NCBI RefSeq assembly: GCF_014839805.1
Contig: NC_051142.1
Location: forward strand, 16,028,589-16,092,588
Direction of reading: 5' to 3'
DNA: 64,000 nt
Origin: Manduca sexta
Lineage: Eukaryota; Arthropoda; Insecta; Lepidoptera; Sphingidae
The position numbers and the translations under genes were made by a program. Shown here one piece after another: positions 13,160 through 26,300 of this stretch; position 1 is the first letter of the stretch; each line of letters begins with the position of its first letter. The notes beneath the pieces were generated by a model. It searched no databases and was not told where the DNA came from. It saw only the letters and a list, made by a program, of their open reading frames with translations.

Positions 13160-13372
13160 ACTCATAGACGCCTTTTGTCCCTGAAGGGGTAGGCAGAGAC
13201 GCAACTAGTACACCCACTTTTCGCCGTGCGTATTCCGTCCCATGATGTTGTAGGGAGCGAGCTTATTATCACATCGGGCCCAAAATCCAGACTCCCGGCT
13301 GATACAAAAATACTAGTTTTCGCTACACGGGGATCGAATCCGAGACCTCCGCGCTGCAGTCCTACCAAAATA
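13160..13372 (-). mobile_element. SINE B copy
   Basis: Shares the family blocks CCCTGAAGGGGTAGGCAGAG and CCAGACTCCCGGCTGATAC. The box B relic appears as GGGGATCGAATCCGAGACCTC on plus, so the element reads on minus. A 68-residue and an 82-residue open frame overlap it by chance. Confidence 0.75.
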
Positions 13373-15018
13373 TACCTATCTACGCCAGCGAGGCAGTCAC
13401 TGAGATATTACTATTGTTTTACGAAAACATACAAGTTTATTAGTAAAATTAATTCGTGCTGTCTTTGCAACTAATATTAGGTAAAAAAAATAAGTATAGC
13501 ATCTGCTATATAATAGGAAACTATACAACTAAAATCATAATCATTTGTTTTTTGCAGTGTACACGGAACCGCATGAAATTGAAGGGCATAACTATTAGAC
13601 TATGCAATATTGATCAATCTTATAATACTTTTGCAGTTATTAAATAAATCACTCCAAACACCGAAGCCTATAATTTTGTGCAAAATATAAACTATCGATG
13701 GTTACAAGTTTCGAAACGCATGCGGTTACATCGAATGCCATAAAAATTAGGGTCAACGCACATCGGGCGGACAGCTGCGTGAATTAAATGCCGCACCTTT
13801 GGTTTGTTCGCGATTTTTAAGTTTTTTTCGTAAGAGATAGAACCAGATGGCACTACCGTCCGAAGAAATAAGTTATTTACGCTAAACACACATAAAACGC
13901 AGGAAATGATCATACGGGACCGGAATTTAGAAGTCTTGTCTTGACAGACAAAAATTCTTTACCTGAAAAATACATCGCTAGCATGCGCATAGCTTTTTAC
14001 CTGATATGCGCTAACCCCTAACCCAAATTATATAATTAGGCTCAAGGATTAGTGGTTATTATCGTGATGAAGCAATATTCATCGATCCTTGACCATTGAA
14101 TAACAAAGCACTGCATTGCACCCATCGGCTCGTTTTTGTAAGTCTCAGTTTAATCTATATCTACCAAACAAAATGCATTCTCGATTTGACGGACATTAAA
14201 GCCAGTACTAGATTTACATTGGAGTCTAATGTAAATAATATAGTAAGGTTGGTATGAATTTTTGATCAAAATTCTAAATCGGGAACACATGACCCACATC
14301 ACGCGAGTAACTCGCTCGTCTCGTCATTCGTTTGTAAAATTTTTATTTCAAGGCCTAAAAGTAAATAATTTTTTAAATCTCCTTGAGTCTGCAATTTGAA
14401 AGTATCGACTATGGCAGACATTGACCCGTGCTTTGTGCCGAATTACATCAAAAATTGTTAAGCAATGTGACCTTCAAAACTGGCTACATTTCTCTGTGAT
14501 TTATTATTGCACTTTCAAACTTAAAAACTATTGGGATTTGCGTTTAATGCAAATATTATCGTTTGATTCAAGTTCGTTGATTAATCACGTATACAAATAA
14601 AAAAGTTTTTGACAAAACGATGTAAAGGTAAAAATCAATAATTATTTGGAAACATCAGGTTCTGCAGTATTTTATGATATTTCAAACCACGTTACTTATT
14701 ATAATTATTCAAAATCTATAAGCTTAATTTGAATACTACTTATTACTCATAATATAGGACATAATATTTATTTGCCTGATATTGCTTTTTTTACAATACG
14801 GGTACGATCAATCATGCAACATAACAACCAGATGAATTGATGACTCTTTATAAATAGGTAATTTTTTTAAGATCTTTAAACCGATTTGCAAATTGCGAAA
14901 GCGAAAGCTGGGTCCGCAAGGACGCGGTAATTTAAAAAACTGTAGAAATGCGAATAAGTGCTAATTTATCCAGCTGCATCCCGCGCTAGCTTTTGATGTT
15001 AGCTGATCGAATAGAGAT

Positions 15019-15068
15019 CATATGATTTCTTCGGTACATGATCTCTCTTGTACCGAAGAAATCATATG
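15019..15068. repeat. Perfect hairpin, 20-bp arms, 10-nt loop
   Basis: The left arm CATATGATTTCTTCGGTACA at 15019-15038 is exactly complementary to 15049-15068. The loop TGATCTCTCT also pairs with AGAGATCA just before the left arm, so an alternative fold exists. It has no known family and could be a foldback relic or a small-RNA precursor-like structure. Confidence 0.8.
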
Positions 15069-16308
15069 AAAAGCAAACTTCACAAACAACTACCCCACTG
15101 GTATTTTTGCTACTCAAGGACGACGACCACTTATCATCGTATGACCTAGTAATGCACGAAATATTTACATATTTGCCGAATTCAAATTAAAGGTAACAGG
15201 TTTGTTAATTTAAAAAAAAATCAGGCATTATTAAGGCATTTTCAATTTGGTAACTACATGTCAATTGTGATTGGTTTGGAGAAATAATTATGATGTTAGC
15301 TATTAGGCTCGCTTCCATAGCTTGGGATAATAATAATGTGACCGTCGAATCAACCCGTCGTCAACCTCTTCGCAAATAAAGGCGTGAGCTTCTGTGTTTA
15401 TGAATTATTATAAGGCAATGATATAGCATTTTGTAACATAGCGACCTCAAAATGATTCTCCGAAACTAACCTTTCGCTAAACAATGTTGTAAGTAACCGT
15501 GGGAAACAATCGGTTACTAAGAAATGAGGTTAGAAATATAGAAGTTTAATTACAAGATGATACTGGTGGTAAGCCATGCCTGCCAGTCCATCAATAGTGA
15601 CCGCAGGTGAGAACTTTAATGATTAAGTTTTACACTACTATTAGCCTTGAAAGATCGCATGTTAAGTCTCATAAAATCTACTTCAAATTGGAGCACAATA
15701 CTCGGACAATGCTTCTTATCCATAGAAGATAAGCCGAAAATATAGTCCGGGAGCCTTATTCCATCTAAGGGGGCAAATCCGTCCTTTTACAGTTATGGGC
15801 GTTCTTAACGAAGGACAACTTTTATGGTCAAATAGCCAAGAGAAAAAAAAACCCTTAGTTGTCGATACGGCTATCAAAGCTGTCCTTCGATAAGAACACG
15901 CGAAATGCAAAAGCGCCCTGACTATGTTACCTTTTTATTTGTTTTCGCCAGAAAAATTTATAACCAAGACTGTTATCGTTTTATTGGGTACGAAATCAAA
16001 TGTCTGCCCTTAGCTTTTGAATGTTCCGTTCCCTGCCAAATTGTAATCGCTTATTCTCTGTCTGGTTTTTAGATTACAGGTCAGTGATGCCTCTAATTGA
16101 TCATACATTTAAAATGTATTATCGGTAAACAGGCCAAGGTAAATGTAATGACATGTTCTGATAAAATTATAGATGAGTTAGCAGAACATTTATGCTGAGC
16201 GTATGCAAGGACGTAGGTGACGCAGCACAGCACAACGCAAATGTTGTAATGCATGACAGTACAGAACGTTACTCTACAAGACCGCAGTTCCATCCCCGCC
16301 GCCAAGAA

Positions 16309-16568
16309 CCTCGCCGCATTCCCCGACCCTTCTAATAATTCCGGCCTGCGTGCCGATGAATATGGTAGTGGATAGATTGTTTAGTACGCTCCTCCCTAAT
16401 CGATGATGTTGCATCCTCTCCCAGTAGCCTTCCTGAGTCGAAGTTCGTAATCCGTCAGTGGATTGCCCTCAACATGGTGACTTCATTTTTCAAGGGTTGC
16501 GAGCCTCTGAAGCGCTCACCTGAATGTCCAGTGTGTTTGTATAAGCCGACCCTGGTCAGGCTAACAAA
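16309..16568 (-). repeat. Unclassified repeat R5, copy 1
   Basis: On the minus strand this begins GTTAGCCTGACCAGGGTCGG, followed by GCTTATACAAACAC and a GC-rich block. The same order of blocks occurs at about 24945-25095 on plus. No open frame of note and no class assigned. Confidence 0.5.
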
Positions 16569-17635
16569 TTTACGTCATGTAAAATACAGAACGCTATACA
16601 GAACATAAAGGTTTAGAATACTGCTTGAGTACGACGATGTAATTAGCAGCATGGAAGTTGCATTTTGAACATGCAATAAGATTGCCGGGGACCATTTAAT
16701 TCGCATTCCTCTACCTAAAACGTTACAACGCACTCATCACCCCTTCAGGTTAACAGAGGTTTAGAGGTTTTACTTATTCAAGGACTGTCGTATTCCCAAC
16801 AAGCAATTCTTATGTTTACTGGTCATTTTGTGTTAACTGTACCTCAACACGTGCTTAGTCTAAATGACGGCCGACACCTCCGAGATTTCTCAATGTCGCG
16901 TCAATTCCATAACAATGTAATGACATGCCATTTACGTTATGTCACAAATTACTTTAGGAAAAATACTTCATTTGCAAGATTTTTTGCGTACTTGAAATCA
17001 GTGAGGATTTGGGTTCGGTATCCAGCTCAGGTTTTTGTTTTAGATTCTGCAAATATAAGTGATATACACAAAGTGAGAATTCAGGCTGACTATGGCGCTA
17101 TGCTAAGATCAAAAACACAAGATGTAAACAAGGCAGTAAGCATCCAAAAGTACAGACGTTAGTATAAATAATTGACTTCATTAACCGAGCAAATTAGAAA
17201 GATTACAACAATGATGCTGTAGAAAATAATTTTTAATATACAAAAAAAAATATTAATTAACTTCAAATAATAGAAACACATAAATAACAATGTGGGTTTT
17301 TTATCGCTGCTGGTGATCACCAACAAATTAGTAGTGAAGACTTGCTCTTTGAAGCTTCTGCTATAAAGTCCAGGATAAAAAAGCGTATGACCTACACGGA
17401 AGACAAAGCGCAATGCGTTGTACGTGTGTAAAATATATATATCGCTATTATACTTAATTTATGATTCTGTTGAATAATATTGAATAGAACTTATAAGACT
17501 ATTTCCTCACAACATGTTATAATACCTTTTCCTTACATTGATGTAAACAAACATTACAGTTCTGTAAATTACATCTTCTATGACTATAATAATAACCTGA
17601 GTAAGATTATAGTATTTAAAATTGTCACATACACG

Positions 17636-17862
17636 CACTCATGCCTTTTATCCTCAAAAGGATAGGTAGAAACAAAATCGATGCACCCACTTTCCGTTTT
17701 GTGTATTCCGTCCTATCAGGTACTAACCTGATGTAGCACCACCACCTTCTTTCAGATTGCGGGCTACTAACTAAATAACTTAATAAGACTTTGTCCTACC
17801 CAGGTATCTAACCCCAAACATTAGAACTGCAGTGGAACCATAATAGAACTAAGCCACCGAGG
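17636..17862 (-). mobile_element. SINE B copy, degraded
   Basis: Family blocks ATCCTCAAAAGGATAGGTAG, then GTGTATTCCGTCCTATCAGG, then GATTGCGGGCTACTAAC, and a head relic AAGCCACCGAGG at 17852-17863, in the order expected for a minus-strand copy. Confidence 0.6.
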
Positions 17863-18898
17863 TAATCAATTTTAAAATAGTGGTTTTTATTATCAGTTCC
17901 CGCCAACCAGGATGCAATGAAATATTAACTGACCAGTTGGGACAATGCGCAAGTATCCAAGTTCTATTATTAAGAAGTGTTCAAACCCTATATTGTAGTA
18001 AGTGGCAAACATGGATTATATGTGAAGAAAATAAAATGTCAAAAATATCCTTACACACATAGCCAACATTTTTTGGCCGATTTTCTAATTTAAAACTTTT
18101 CAAAAGACAAAATACAGACAAAGAAATCGATTTAATTTTCGTTTCGCTAGCGGACGGTCACTGGCAATATAGTCGCGTAAAAGTGCATGTGTTTTATATG
18201 GCTAATTTGTTTAAAGCTATCCAAGTTATTCCAATTTTAAATATTATTTACGCTTATTTTGACTCAAATAGCTTTTGACAAAACCCTTTCTTTGAGTGTG
18301 ACAGATGATTTCCGACGATTCAGGATTTGTTTTTTTGAAATATTTAGTATTTAGGTTCGGATGGTAACTATTTATGGTCGCATCGGAGGTGCAATTCAGT
18401 AAACAGAACAGTTGAATTCCAAATGTTTTTATTCGAAAGCCATATCGACGGTTGAAAGGCTAATTGACTTAATGGTTTTTTTTTCGAAATATTATAACTA
18501 GTTAAAAAAACATAGAAAAAAGTGCTGATTTTAAATATGTATGACTTAGTGTCACAAGGAAATGTCGCTTAAGCAATTAGCCTTACACCGTCGATATGTA
18601 TTTTACATTTTTGCCGACCTGCAAGGGGATACAAACGGCAAATAACTACGCAATGTGTATGAGAAACAAGTTCGGTCTACTTCGCACGATCCTACAATAA
18701 GATTTCTTCCCATTGCAAGATTATAAATTCAGATATAATTGTCACCTTTTTTAAGACGTTATTATTTTAATGGTAGTTATTAGGCTGTTTAATGAAATAT
18801 GATAGGGTTTATTTATGCTCGAAGTGACGATAATGCTCAGAGAACAGAGATAGAACTGTTGACAAGTTTTTTTAGTGCAGTTGAATGACTAGACGAGC

Positions 18899-19045
18899 AT
18901 GGAGCTCGCCTGATGGTTAACAAAACGACCGCCCATAAACAGAAACAACACCATACACAACTTCAAATTACAAACAACTGCATGACAACTGACACTCCAC
19001 AACGCTCGTCATCCTGAGACAAGATGTTAAGTCTCATAATGCTCA
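18899..19045 (+). repeat. R3 fragment
   Basis: Forward partial copy: GAGCTCGCCTGATGGTTAAC, then GACCGCCCATAAACAG, then CATCCTGAGACAAGATGTTA. The distal part of the family (GGCGGCAGAAATAG) is missing. Confidence 0.55.
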
Positions 19046-19463
19046 GTACTTTGTTAACTTTGCGTACCCTTCCATGATATAGGCATATATTTATATATAT
19101 TTCAAAATTAGTTGAAGGGTCATATGTACAAGTAAATCGAGAGATATTTTGTCATCTCTGTATTACACTTTCTGTTAGATTTATTTGAAAAAAGTTGTTA
19201 TGAGCAGAACTACGTGCAAATATCTGATAGATATACATATTCATAATGGTTTATTACACTTGGTATTTAGTAAACATACGCACAAGGTTGTTTGTGATGA
19301 CTGCGTTCCACCGCGCCTTCCAATACAATGGGACTAGTCTATAGAATATTAAAGTAGTTTAAATTATAGTGTATACGCAGTAACAGTATTCTCCGAATCG
19401 TTTCCCAATGCACTAAATACTGTATTCATACTGCCTGTCACTTATCAGAACTGAAATGATTAA

Positions 19464-19611
19464 CCGCCATTTTCAATAAACGACCCCAATCTCTTTTGCG
19501 ATCTATCTCCAAAATAGACCAATCAGAACAAAGGTATTATGAGTTATTTTGATTGGTTCATTTTCGGAATCGGATTGAAGATTGAGATTGCGTTTGTTTA
19601 TTGACAACGGG
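19464..19611. repeat. M1 MITE copy 3
   Basis: About 148 bp with ends CCATTTTCAATAAACGACCC and GCGTTTGTTTATTGACAACGG, and the shared interior motifs GATCTATCTCCAAAATAG and GATTGGTTCATTTTCGGAAT. Confidence 0.7.
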
Positions 19612-19899
19612 TGTTATTTGTCAGCATTTTTGAAGGTACTTACAGACAAAAGTTATCAATCAGTATTTACCAATATCCTTTACGTTACATTTAGACAGTA
19701 TCTGTACCTACCTACTATTAAAAATTTAGAGACAAAACATCGATTTTATACTCTTTGATTAAACATATTATGTAGTAGGCGCTTAATAATAATGCTTCTT
19801 TAACCCCATCCCTGACAAAATAAGCACATATTTAGTACCATACAGATTATTCATGAGACTTATGATGTGATTAACAAAGTATAATTACACACCCACCCA

Positions 19900-20131
19900 T
19901 CATCACGCATTTATCCCCAAAGGGGTATGCAGAGGTGCAACCAGGGCCCCCAATTTTCGTCCCATGATGTGATAAAGGGCGAGCCTATCGCCATATTAGG
20001 CTCAAAATCCAGACTCCGGGCTGATACTGAGTAGAAAAACCCAAATATTACTTTGCCCGACCCGGGATTCGAACCCAGGACCTCTGAGTGCTGTCGTACC
20101 ACGCATGCAGTACAACTTCTCCACCGAGGCA
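19900..20131 (-). mobile_element. SINE B, best-preserved copy
   Basis: The minus strand starts TGCCTCGGTGGAGAAG and carries a well-kept tRNA box B (GGGTTCGAATCCCGGGTCGG), followed by the family body ending in CCCCTTTGGGGATAAATGCG. The promoter boxes show a tRNA-derived SINE. Open frames here are fortuitous. Confidence 0.85.
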
Positions 20132-20434
20132 GAAAGCATAATTCTCGAATACAATTTCTATTATAGTCCATAAATGACGGTAATCATCAATAACGTCAAT
20201 GATATTTACGTAATACCTGTTTATTTCCATTAAGGAATGTTAACCGGATATACGTTAATTGACATCGATTAGTATGTGTCAAACAATATAATTATTATTA
20301 TTGCGTTTAATAATAGTGTGGTCTCTCGTAAGGTAATCTCAATATCTATTTCTTTCGCTAGAGATTAAATACTGTGTAGGTTTAAAAAACTGTGTAACCA
20401 GTGGGTATAAACAGGTATAGTAACCAAAACTGAG

Positions 20435-20735
20435 AAGGGTTTGCTAAGGCGGTTTGGCCATTTGGAGAGGATGAATGATAGGAGATTGACAAAGAGGATA
20501 TATAAGGCGAATGTGGATCGAAGAGCCGGTAGGGGTCGACCGTACCGAACCTTTGAATGTCAGATATCTGACATGCTTAGTAAAGGTCAGGTGAAAAGTA
20601 CGTTGAACCGGCGGGAATGCATGAAAAGATTGATGAAGGTGGAGGAAGAGAGAGGAGTATGCCTGAATCGTGCAGAGTGGCCATTCATAGTTTCTACCTA
20701 CCCCTATGGGAAAGAGGTGTGATAATATGTATGTA
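20435..20735 (+). mobile_element. LINE fragment: C-terminal end of a reverse-transcriptase ORF with a short tandem tail
   Basis: An uninterrupted frame (20441-20722, 93 aa) reads RRFGHLERMNDRRLTKRIYK, then RRAGRGRPYRTFE, then CMKRLMKVEEERGVC and VSTYPYGK. This is the carboxy-terminal tail common to many insect non-LTR retrotransposon polyproteins. The stop is followed within about 10 bases by a TATG/ATGT tandem tail, as in RTE-like LINEs. It is strongly 5'-truncated and is not a host gene. Confidence 0.75.
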
Positions 20736-23700
20736 TGTATAAACATGTTTTTCTGATCACGCACTTTTCTTTCTTAAATAATCTTAGACCCATCACTTTT
20801 TTGCATCTTTATTGCTTGCTAATCCATATTCCGTCTTTGTGTAGTTATTTCAATATTGAATCATTATTATGACGCTTTTATTATTTACTCGTCATAAGCC
20901 TTACTTTTCATAGGCATATATTATTAAGGAATTATTTACTTTATTAAAATCTAATGCCTCATCATGACGAGCACAATCCGTACAGTCGTAGTTTAAAGTT
21001 CTGATGCCACTGATTTTTGGTAAGCGTAATACTGACATGTGATTAACCTGTCTGATTAATTTGTATAATGCAATATTAATTCCGCAAATCAAACGGCATT
21101 TCTCTTTAGAAATTGCACAAATCTACGCCTTGACTCGATTCGCTATTCACGAGCCTTGGCCAACATACATAATCATAAGCAAAATTCACATTATTGGGAA
21201 ACAGATCCGCGGATGCTTCGACGCACACGCACGACTTTACGACGACTTTTTGTCTGACAGTAAAATAATTAATTAATTCATAAAAAAATATAATTTATTT
21301 TGGTGCTCTCGTTATCCTTTAAACGGAAACAAAATAATAATTTTACTCTTGAGATTTGATTGCGGCAGGAAACAAAGTATTCCTTTTGTGTTGAAGCTAT
21401 AAAATTCTTGTGAAATATGTAATGTTCTTGTGAACGTAAATAGTGACGTAAAGTCATACTCAAACAACACATGGTCTGAAAATTAAAGTCTTAAAGAATG
21501 TCAGAAAAAATAAAACGAGACAATATTTATGAGAAAATTCGCATTGTAAATGACAAGACAAAATTGTCACTTAGTAAATCTATTTATAGAGAGCCCTTAG
21601 AGTTACAATCTAAGTTAAAAATATACTTTTTGAACAACCATATGACGAGATGAACAATTCGGTTGTAGTGTAAAATCAGTGACCGTCAAAAATCGGTTGT
21701 CTGCGTTCGCCATTAGAGAATGCGTTACCGCACATTTATAAAATAAATTGCTAAACGATAATAACATATTTTAACGTTTCAAATTATGTTAATTTAAATC
21801 ATACGATATTTTATCGCGAATTTCGACACATTGAGTATTTTTGTGCAGGGAGCACGTCGTTTGATGCAGCAAGATTACCTCCTTTTTTTATGGAGCACGT
21901 TGATTGATGCAGCTATTAATCGCTAGTTCTCCATCATGAAGTGTCTGCGTAATGCGTAGATACCACTGCTTTGTCTATTCATTGCTAACGGTAATGTGCA
22001 AGGTCGTTTTAACGGTTAGTGTGACGTTGGCCATAATGTTAAGCTTGTCAGTTAATGTCACTTGGCGTTTAGTGAGTCGATGTTATCTGTCATTTCATTA
22101 GTGTCGATGGCAAATTATCGCGAAGTCGGAGATGGACTCGAATTATAGACAGTCGTGATTAGTGTTTTTATGAATTTATAATAATAATGTTACGTATCGC
22201 AGTTGTGCTTTAAAGATTTTTAAACGCTCGTTGGTAACCATCTGATTAATAGAATTCGGGACACTGGCTGACTGATTCACTGAAAATGCAATGCAAACCG
22301 TTGGCTATACGAGCATGACTGACTTACAAATAAATGTTTAACGCACAACCCAATTCAACGACCATGAAATTTTCACACAACTTACACTAAGATGTGATTT
22401 TTTTAAATTTATTTAAGATATAAAATCACGAACATGACTAGTTTGACTGTCATTCATTTTACCGTAGGAAAATAGTTCCACGTTTTAAATAACAATACAA
22501 CCATAACAGTAACAGAGATACCACGTGACATAAACAATAGTAACTGGAAATTAAATGCGACCACGTGGGTGGACGTATTTAGGAAAGGAAGGTGTGAGGC
22601 GCAGCCCCTTAAACCTAGCATTAAATAAAATAAATATATTCTAATTGCAGAACATACAGGAATAATCCAGAATCAGTGATACGTAAGGAATTAGCTACCT
22701 AGTTTTTACTTAATAAATAGCTGTATCCCGGTAGTACCGTAATTTGAATTGTATATTAATACAACTTAGGTCTGTTTTTTTATTTTGTTTTACTGAGGCA
22801 CTGTATATTCGTAGATACTTCTAAAACATCGCCTAAATACGTCCACGGTCACACACGTGTGCATTCCGTCATCTAGTAAATACGAAGCCGTGCGTGAAAT
22901 AAACAAATCTTTGAACAATATAACATATCAATATATCTTCTATCAATAAAAGTATTTAAATAAAACCATTTTTCGAATTTTATTGGTTTTTATATTTTAA
23001 TTTTCTCCCCTTTCCAAGACACTTTCTTTGATTTTTCAGTCGAATAACACCTCAGTACTCCCCGTGACTATGAAGGATGCAACGTTTTCGAAATTTCGGG
23101 AGAAAATTTTAACATAAAAATATCGCGATAAAATACGAAAAATAGTTTTATTTCAATATCCAACATTCGCGTAAAAATAAAAAATCAATAATAAAAGTAT
23201 TAATCAGTTTTATAACTGTTTTGTCATAATTTTCTATATATTAATTTTCCAGTTTGACAGTCAGACAACTTAATAGTCGATTTAATCAATTATTATAAAT
23301 ATCTTATAAATGATGTCGCCCATTTTTTGGACTTTTTATCACCCTTAAGTATTCAATTTGAAGTAATTAATTAATTAAATATTATTAAGTAATTTGTTTA
23401 TTTCTTTGCCTGCAGTTCCTCCCGTGTGAAAGTTTTTCTCGTAATATATTCTTTCCCAGAATAAAAACTATCCTATAGCACTCAGGAATAATGTAACTTT
23501 CTATTAGTGAAAAAAAAAATGAAAATCGGTTTAGAAGTTCCTGATTATCACGTTAAAAGAACTTTTTAGCTTTATATATTAGTATAGATAGATGAATAAT
23601 AATCTCATACAGCCATAGCGTTATCACTCGTCTCTTCAGTCAGTTGCATATGCAATTTTAAATACAGCATTGGTAGTATATTCGGTGACATCACTCTTTC

Positions 23701-23783
23701 ACTGAAAACCAGTGTCCAGTATTACGATTCGCTGCGGTCAGTGAGAAAGAAGCCAAAAATTACATATTCGATTTTTACGATGC

Positions 23784-23962
23784 TTTACGATAGCCTAGTT
23801 GGGTTGCAGAACGGACTGCCGACGAACGTCCGCAGGTTCCATTCCCAAGGGCACACACTGTCTTTTCTAAAATGTTTGTGTGTATTCTTAGTAAATTATT
23901 GCTTGCTTAAACGGTATCGATGTTTTCTTTCATTCGGTGAAGGAAAATTTATTTTTATTATA
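23784..23962 (+). mobile_element. SINE A (tRNA-derived), 5' part
   Basis: Begins with a tRNA-like box A (GATAGCCTAGTTGGGTTGCA) and a box B relic (GCAGGTTCCATTCCCAAGGG), then the family body up to about TTTCATTCGGTGAAGG. The 3' half is missing. The family resembles the SINEs known as Metulj or HaSE in other moths and butterflies; this is from memory, not checked. Confidence 0.7.
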
Positions 23963-24451
23963 ATATTATGATGATTCTTTAAGAATAAATGTTTGTATAG
24001 ACGTAGCATCTATAAAAAAAAACATAACTACAGATTGCTCGCCAACGATGGCATGGTAAGTGGTTTGGGTTCGTACGTGAATGGAATGTCAAACACCAGC
24101 TGTATAGAACGAGATGGTAAAACAAATTCGCAAATATCCGTCCTTTTTAGTAGGTAAGGACATTCGTAAATACCCTTTTGTATAAAAAACGACATAAATG
24201 CAAATCCTGTAAGACAATACAGTTTGCTGACACATTTGTATAACGTTCAAACAAATGTCAATATTCATAATAATTAAAATCAATATGTAATTGAATTGAT
24301 AATTTCAGTAATAGAACAACGTGGTCCTGCTGTTATATGATTTAACTCTTTTATTAAGCAAGCAATAAATTGATTTAAAAGAATCCACACAAATTGCCAA
24401 AAAGGTTTAATGATTATTAATATATTTTTAATGCTTTGAATAACGAGTTAA

Positions 24452-24722
24452 GCTTGCCGTTCGCCTAATGGTAAGCGATACGACCGCCCATAAACAGTAG
24501 AAACCTCATCCAACACCATTAATTATAAAATATTGTTTGGTATTCTCGTGCGCTCGCCATTCTGAGACATAAGTTGTTGTCATATTGTGTCCAGTAGTTA
24601 CACTGGCTACAATGTTTTTCAATCCCGAACACAACAGTGACTACATGCTGCTGCTTGGCGGCAGAAATAGACATTGCGGTGGTACCTACCCAGGCGGACT
24701 CTCGCATATGAGAGACCAACAG
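24452..24722 (+). repeat. R3, near full-length copy
   Basis: Runs from AAGCTTGCCGTTCGCCTAAT through GACCGCCCATAAACAGTAGA and GCTTGGCGGCAGAAATAGAC to CATATGAGAGACCAACAGTA. This copy and the one at 35857 define the family best. Confidence 0.75.
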
Positions 24723-24944
24723 TAAATACATTACTATAATATATTCCTCGAAGTCACTTATATAAGTGATATATTTTATGTAACACAATTAACTATTGTT
24801 AATTAAAGAAATTAATTGAAACAGTTGTATAGTTCGTTAACATTTTATTAAGTAAGTTTATTATTATATACTGAATTATAGAATACTTTGTTATCTTAAC
24901 TTTCTCATATTAGGTGTCTTTTTTAACATGGACATACGTTTGTT

Positions 24945-25095
24945 AGCCTAGCAGGGCAGGCTTATACAAACACTTCGGTCTTGCGGATGAGTGCTTTAGG
25001 CACTGCGAGCCCTTAAGTGACCATGCTGAGGGTAACCCTCTAAAGGGTCACGGCCTCGGCTCAGGACGGCCACTGGAGAGGATGAGACAACGATT
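24945..25095 (+). repeat. Unclassified repeat R5, copy 2
   Basis: Plus-strand counterpart of the repeat at 16309-16568: TTAGCCTAGCAGGGCAGGCT, TATACAAACAC, then ACCATGCTGAGGG and CTCAGGACGGCCACTGG in the same order. Confidence 0.5.
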
Positions 25096-25701
25096 ATAGG
25101 CATTTGTTAATGGAAATGTTTGGATGTTTGTAGGAGTAAATGCAAAAACACAAACTTTTATACTTCTTCCACTCCAATATGGAGTTAACACAACACTTAT
25201 CTACAATTCAAACTGAAAAGTAAGCGGATCTTTGTCTGAGTCAGATTTGAAGTACTCGTTTTACAGTCGAATCATTGTCTACTAGTCGAAGAACAATGTA
25301 TATAATACAGAATCCAAAATACATAGAAGTTACTCTTCAAGAAGTTTTTTGCGCGGGAGTAAAACGTGATATAGCTACCATCACTAGAGTTGAATATAAC
25401 GGTTATGTTCTTTTCACCGGTTTTATGATACTTTGTCTATTATTCATTCATTAAATATTTCATTTTAATGGAACATCCAACAGCTTACTTCATTTACATA
25501 ACCCTTTTGACTTTATTATAATAAATTGCTTCGCCAATTATAGGATATCACTAACATGCAAATTATTATTAAGACAATAAAATATCAATACATTATTACT
25601 GTTATTACTACATTGTATTATTTATATTCAAAACCATTCTTATTACAAAACTATATTTTTCTCGCGGCGATGCCCATGTGGAGGATTTTTTAAGGTTAAA
25701 A

Positions 25702-25745
25702 GTCCTGCTTTATATTTTCTCTGGATAGAAAATATAAAGCAGGAC
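25702..25745. repeat. Perfect hairpin, 19-bp arms, 6-nt loop
   Basis: GTCCTGCTTTATATTTTCT (25702-25720) is exactly complementary to 25727-25745, with loop CTGGAT. The right arm runs into a LINE-like tail (ACGGTTCCCACGG). Its perfection suggests a recent origin, for example template switching at a retroelement end. Confidence 0.8.
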
Positions 25746-26168
25746 GGTTCCCACGGTTTTATACTGTCTCCACACCAAATTTTAAGAAAATTGACAAAAT
25801 ACAAACAAACAGAACAGGGGACGTTGTTTAATATATATAGATAAACAATCAGGCGATTAAAAGTCGCGAGTCTACCGCACCCATTTAGCGAATCGATTAA
25901 TACGAACCAAAATTACGTTGCGAAAGTGGCACGACTGTTGTAACCATAAACGATAAACAAACACAGTAAAAGACCATGCTATGACCTTGGCATGACAGGA
26001 GTGGTACCATCTTAGGATTTAATTTTAGTAATGGACTGAAGGCAGACACCAACATTTTTGCAATGAATTAAGATGAGTATATTTCTCGCCTGATAGCAAA
26101 AGGTTACAAAAAATAGTGCATATTATTATCATATGTACCGCAAAGTCATCGTGAGATATTGTATGTTT

Positions 26169-26300
26169 CGAGCTATGGAACGTGCTATGCTCGGAGTTTC
26201 TCTGAAGGATAAACTTCGTAACGAGGTCATCCGTCAGAGAACGAATGTCACTGACATAGCACACAGGATTAGAAAACTGAAGTGGCAGTGGGCAGAGTAA
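26169..26300 (+). mobile_element. LINE reverse-transcriptase fragment
   Basis: The plus frame reads RAMERAMLGVSLKDKLRNEV, then IRQRTNVTDIAHRIRKLKWQ and WA before a stop. It matches the RAMER.MLG and RIRKLKWQWAGH region typical of insect non-LTR reverse transcriptases. A diverged repeat of the bases just upstream (TGAGATATTGTATGTTTC) recurs at about 26438. It is degraded and non-functional. Confidence 0.75.

Noticed and set aside
16812..17162. 116-residue open frame starting with ATG
   Set aside because: No family resemblance, no splice or promoter signals, and its distal part resembles a SINE relic (GGTTCGGTATCCAGC). Kept out of the annotation, though a short lineage-specific gene cannot be excluded.
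19900..20131. Functional tRNA gene
   Set aside because: Has tRNA promoter boxes but no cloverleaf acceptor pairing, and recurs with the same non-tRNA body elsewhere; it is a SINE.
20441..20722. 93-residue frame as a host gene
   Set aside because: The sequence is the conserved C-terminal tail of LINE polyproteins, followed by a tandem tail.
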